DNA from: Bacteriovoracaceae bacterium UBA7695
GTDB taxonomy: Bacteria; Bdellovibrionota; Bacteriovoracia; Bacteriovoracales; Bacteriovoracaceae
Direction of reading: 5' to 3'
DNA: 30,838 nt
NCBI GenBank assembly: GCA_002482685.1
Contig: DLGL01000096.1
Span: forward strand, 1-30,838
Shown here: positions 29,790-30,838 of the stretch, in pieces
How positions within the stretch are numbered: position 1 is the first letter of the stretch
Layout: each line of letters opens with the position of its first letter
Notes under the pieces: generated by a model
Database searches by the model: none
What the model saw: the letters and a program-made list of their open reading frames with translations, nothing else
What the model was told of the DNA's origin: nothing
Position numbers and translations under genes: made by a program

Positions 29790-30838
29790 TAGAGACTCCA
29801 CTGAAGAGCTTTAATTGGTTATAGACTGTGACTAGTTCTTGTTCGTTTCTTAGATTTAATAGTTGGGCATTGGCAAAGTCCTGCTCAAACTGCAAAACCT
29901 GAAATGTCGTCGTGCGGCCTTGATTGAACCGGCGTTTTTCTGAAGTGAGTTTTTTGCCCTGAACTTCTTCCATACGGCGTGAAATTTTTAAGCGTTTTTT
30001 GAATTCTTCAAACCTCTGAGAAAGAATTTCCCATTCGCGGTCAACTTCATAAACTTTTCGGCGGGAACTCAAGTCCGCAGCAACCTTATCCTGCGCGTAC
30101 CCTTTTCGGTAATCTGAGAGGGCCCCGAAATCGATGGGTGTGCTGAAGCGAAGTCCAACGATGGTCCAGGGTTTGGTATTCCCAGCGGCCTGATCAAAAG
30201 CATCAGTATACTGACTGTTGCGTCCATTCATGGAGTAACTTCCATAAACTTCAAGATTTGGTTTGTTTCTCTCGTTACCCAAAATTGAAGTCGCAATTGT
30301 CGATTTTTGATTTTCGATAGAAATCAGAACATCTTCTCTGATTCCTGATTTCTCCGGAGCTTTTGCCGTTAAAAGAAAATCTCTGTCAGGAGCATTTGTA
30401 CTTGTTAGTGAAACGTCTTCATTGGACTGCCTGACAGAATTAAACTCTCTACGAGCAGTATCAAGTTCAATTAAAGCGTTTTCTTGCTCAAGTTCGCGAG
30501 ACTGCAGGTTTGCCTCGGCCTGGAGATAGTCGGCTTCATCCACGAGATTATTTTTCAAACGCTGGGAGTTCCAGTCGCGAAGCTTCATGGCACGAGCGAG
30601 ACTCTCTTTTTGTACTTTCAGAGATTCCTCTGCAAAGACCAGACGCCAATAGGCGTTTTCGGCCCTGATAAGAAGTTGCTTATATGTAAATTGATCATTT
30701 AATCTGGCCGCTTCATTCTGAGACAGCTGAGCTTGCTCATTGGCCTCAAATTCTGCACCCATAAAGTTTCTCCATAAACTTTGAGAGAGCTCAAGTTGTG
30801 GGGCCACATCATAGAAAGAATCTTGCGCAAGATTCTTT
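29782..30838 (-). CDS. TolC-like outer-membrane efflux protein (5' end missing)
   Basis: The reading frame is open to the right edge (30838), so the N-terminus is cut off by the window. The visible ~350 residues have the long helices of the OEP family (YKQLLIRAENAYWRLVFAEE, RRFNQGRTTTFQVLQFEQDF, NLRNEQELVTVYNQLK) and a strand pair around YGSYSMNGRNSQY. FEQDFANAQ near the end is typical of the TolC second repeat. It opens the outer-membrane exit duct for the RND pump, with which it overlaps by 8 nt (ATGAGTAA). About 100 residues should be missing. Confidence 0.88.
   Translation of the reverse strand, partial: KNLAQDSFYDVAPQLELSQSLWRNFMGAEFEANEQAQLSQNEAARLNDQFTYKQLLIRAENAYWRLVFAEESLKVQKESLARAMKLRDWNSQRLKNNLVDEADYLQAEANLQSRELEQENALIELDTARREFNSVRQSNEDVSLTSTNAPDRDFLLTAKAPEKSGIREDVLISIENQKSTIATSILGNERNKPNLEVYGSYSMNGRNSQYTDAFDQAAGNTKPWTIVGLRFSTPIDFGALSDYRKGYAQDKVAADLSSRRKVYEVDREWEILSQRFEEFKKRLKISRRMEEVQGKKLTSEKRRFNQGRTTTFQVLQFEQDFANAQLLNLRNEQELVTVYNQLKLFSGVSNE
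30815..30838. repeat. Perfect 24-bp palindrome at the window edge
   Basis: AAAGAATCTTGC followed by GCAAGATTCTTT, with no spacer, ends exactly at the last base. It lies in the coding region of the tolC-like gene (K-N-L-A-Q-D-S-F). It may be natural or reflect a sequence end; see findings. Confidence 0.75.

Noticed and set aside
29442..29792. A 116-codon open frame on the plus strand inside the RND pump gene
   Set aside because: It is antisense to a strongly conserved pump gene and has no motif of its own.
1..30838. CRISPR arrays, tRNA or rRNA genes
   Set aside because: I saw no regularly spaced repeats and no tRNA- or rRNA-like sequence on either strand by eye; a covariance search would be needed for certainty.

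Overview
The window is A+T-rich DNA packed with genes that have strong Shine-Dalgarno sites, many exported or lipidated proteins of unknown family, outer-membrane barrels, and tightly overlapping stop/start pairs. The gene style (S41-like exported protease, protein-glutaminase-like enzyme, many short lipoproteins, NhaR-like LysR regulator) fits a Gram-negative predatory-type bacterium of the Bdellovibrionota, most likely the Bacteriovorax/Peredibacter side. This is inference from protein style; no rRNA or tRNA gene is present to confirm it.

Layout. 0-3.3 kb: an exported S41-like protease, then a minus-strand set of phage-type genes (ORF6N protein, a recombinase-like HTH protein, a Rha-like regulator). 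3.3-6 kb: a truncated alpha/beta hydrolase end, a translationally coupled set of three unrecognised (mostly exported) proteins, and an exported DUF4397 protein, followed by a 500-bp gene-poor stretch. 6.3-8.4 kb: a small membrane protein, a TerC-family transporter and a lipoprotein. 8.4-15.1 kb: the most interesting part. An HPF/RaiA-type ribosome hibernation factor overlaps a bacterial eRF1-like protein (baeRF), and two more baeRF paralogues stand head to head 3.5 kb further on. Between them lie an NhaR-like regulator coupled to a 51-aa lipoprotein, an exported Cys-containing protein and an outer-membrane barrel. 15.1-15.7 kb: a graveyard containing the broken N-terminus of a lipoprotein hydrolase and a decayed second copy of the recombinase-like gene of 2.3-2.8 kb.

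15.7-17.8 kb: a TSUP (TauE/SafE) transporter convergent with a CLC-type channel/antiporter. The CLC gene is preceded by a recognisable fluoride riboswitch whose 3' end forms a hairpin over the ribosome binding site, so it is probably a fluoride exporter. 17.8-21.4 kb: an overlapping three-gene unit of porin, PstS-like binding protein and hybrid-length sensor kinase, which looks like an uptake-sensing circuit. 21.6-25.1 kb: two secreted putative cysteine-type enzymes (one NlpC/P60- or papain-like, one protein-glutaminase-like), a single-domain response regulator, and small or unknown proteins. 25.1-30.8 kb: a LysR regulator and a tolC-like / RND pump / TetR operon running off the right edge.

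How the genes may work together: HPF and baeRF A are almost certainly co-translated and probably act on stalled or idle ribosomes; the porin/binding protein/kinase probably act as one sensory unit; the pump operon carries its own regulator at its 3' end. The three phage-type genes, the pseudogenes and the split hydrolase pieces mark the 2-3.5 kb and 15.2-15.6 kb zones as places of past insertion and decay.
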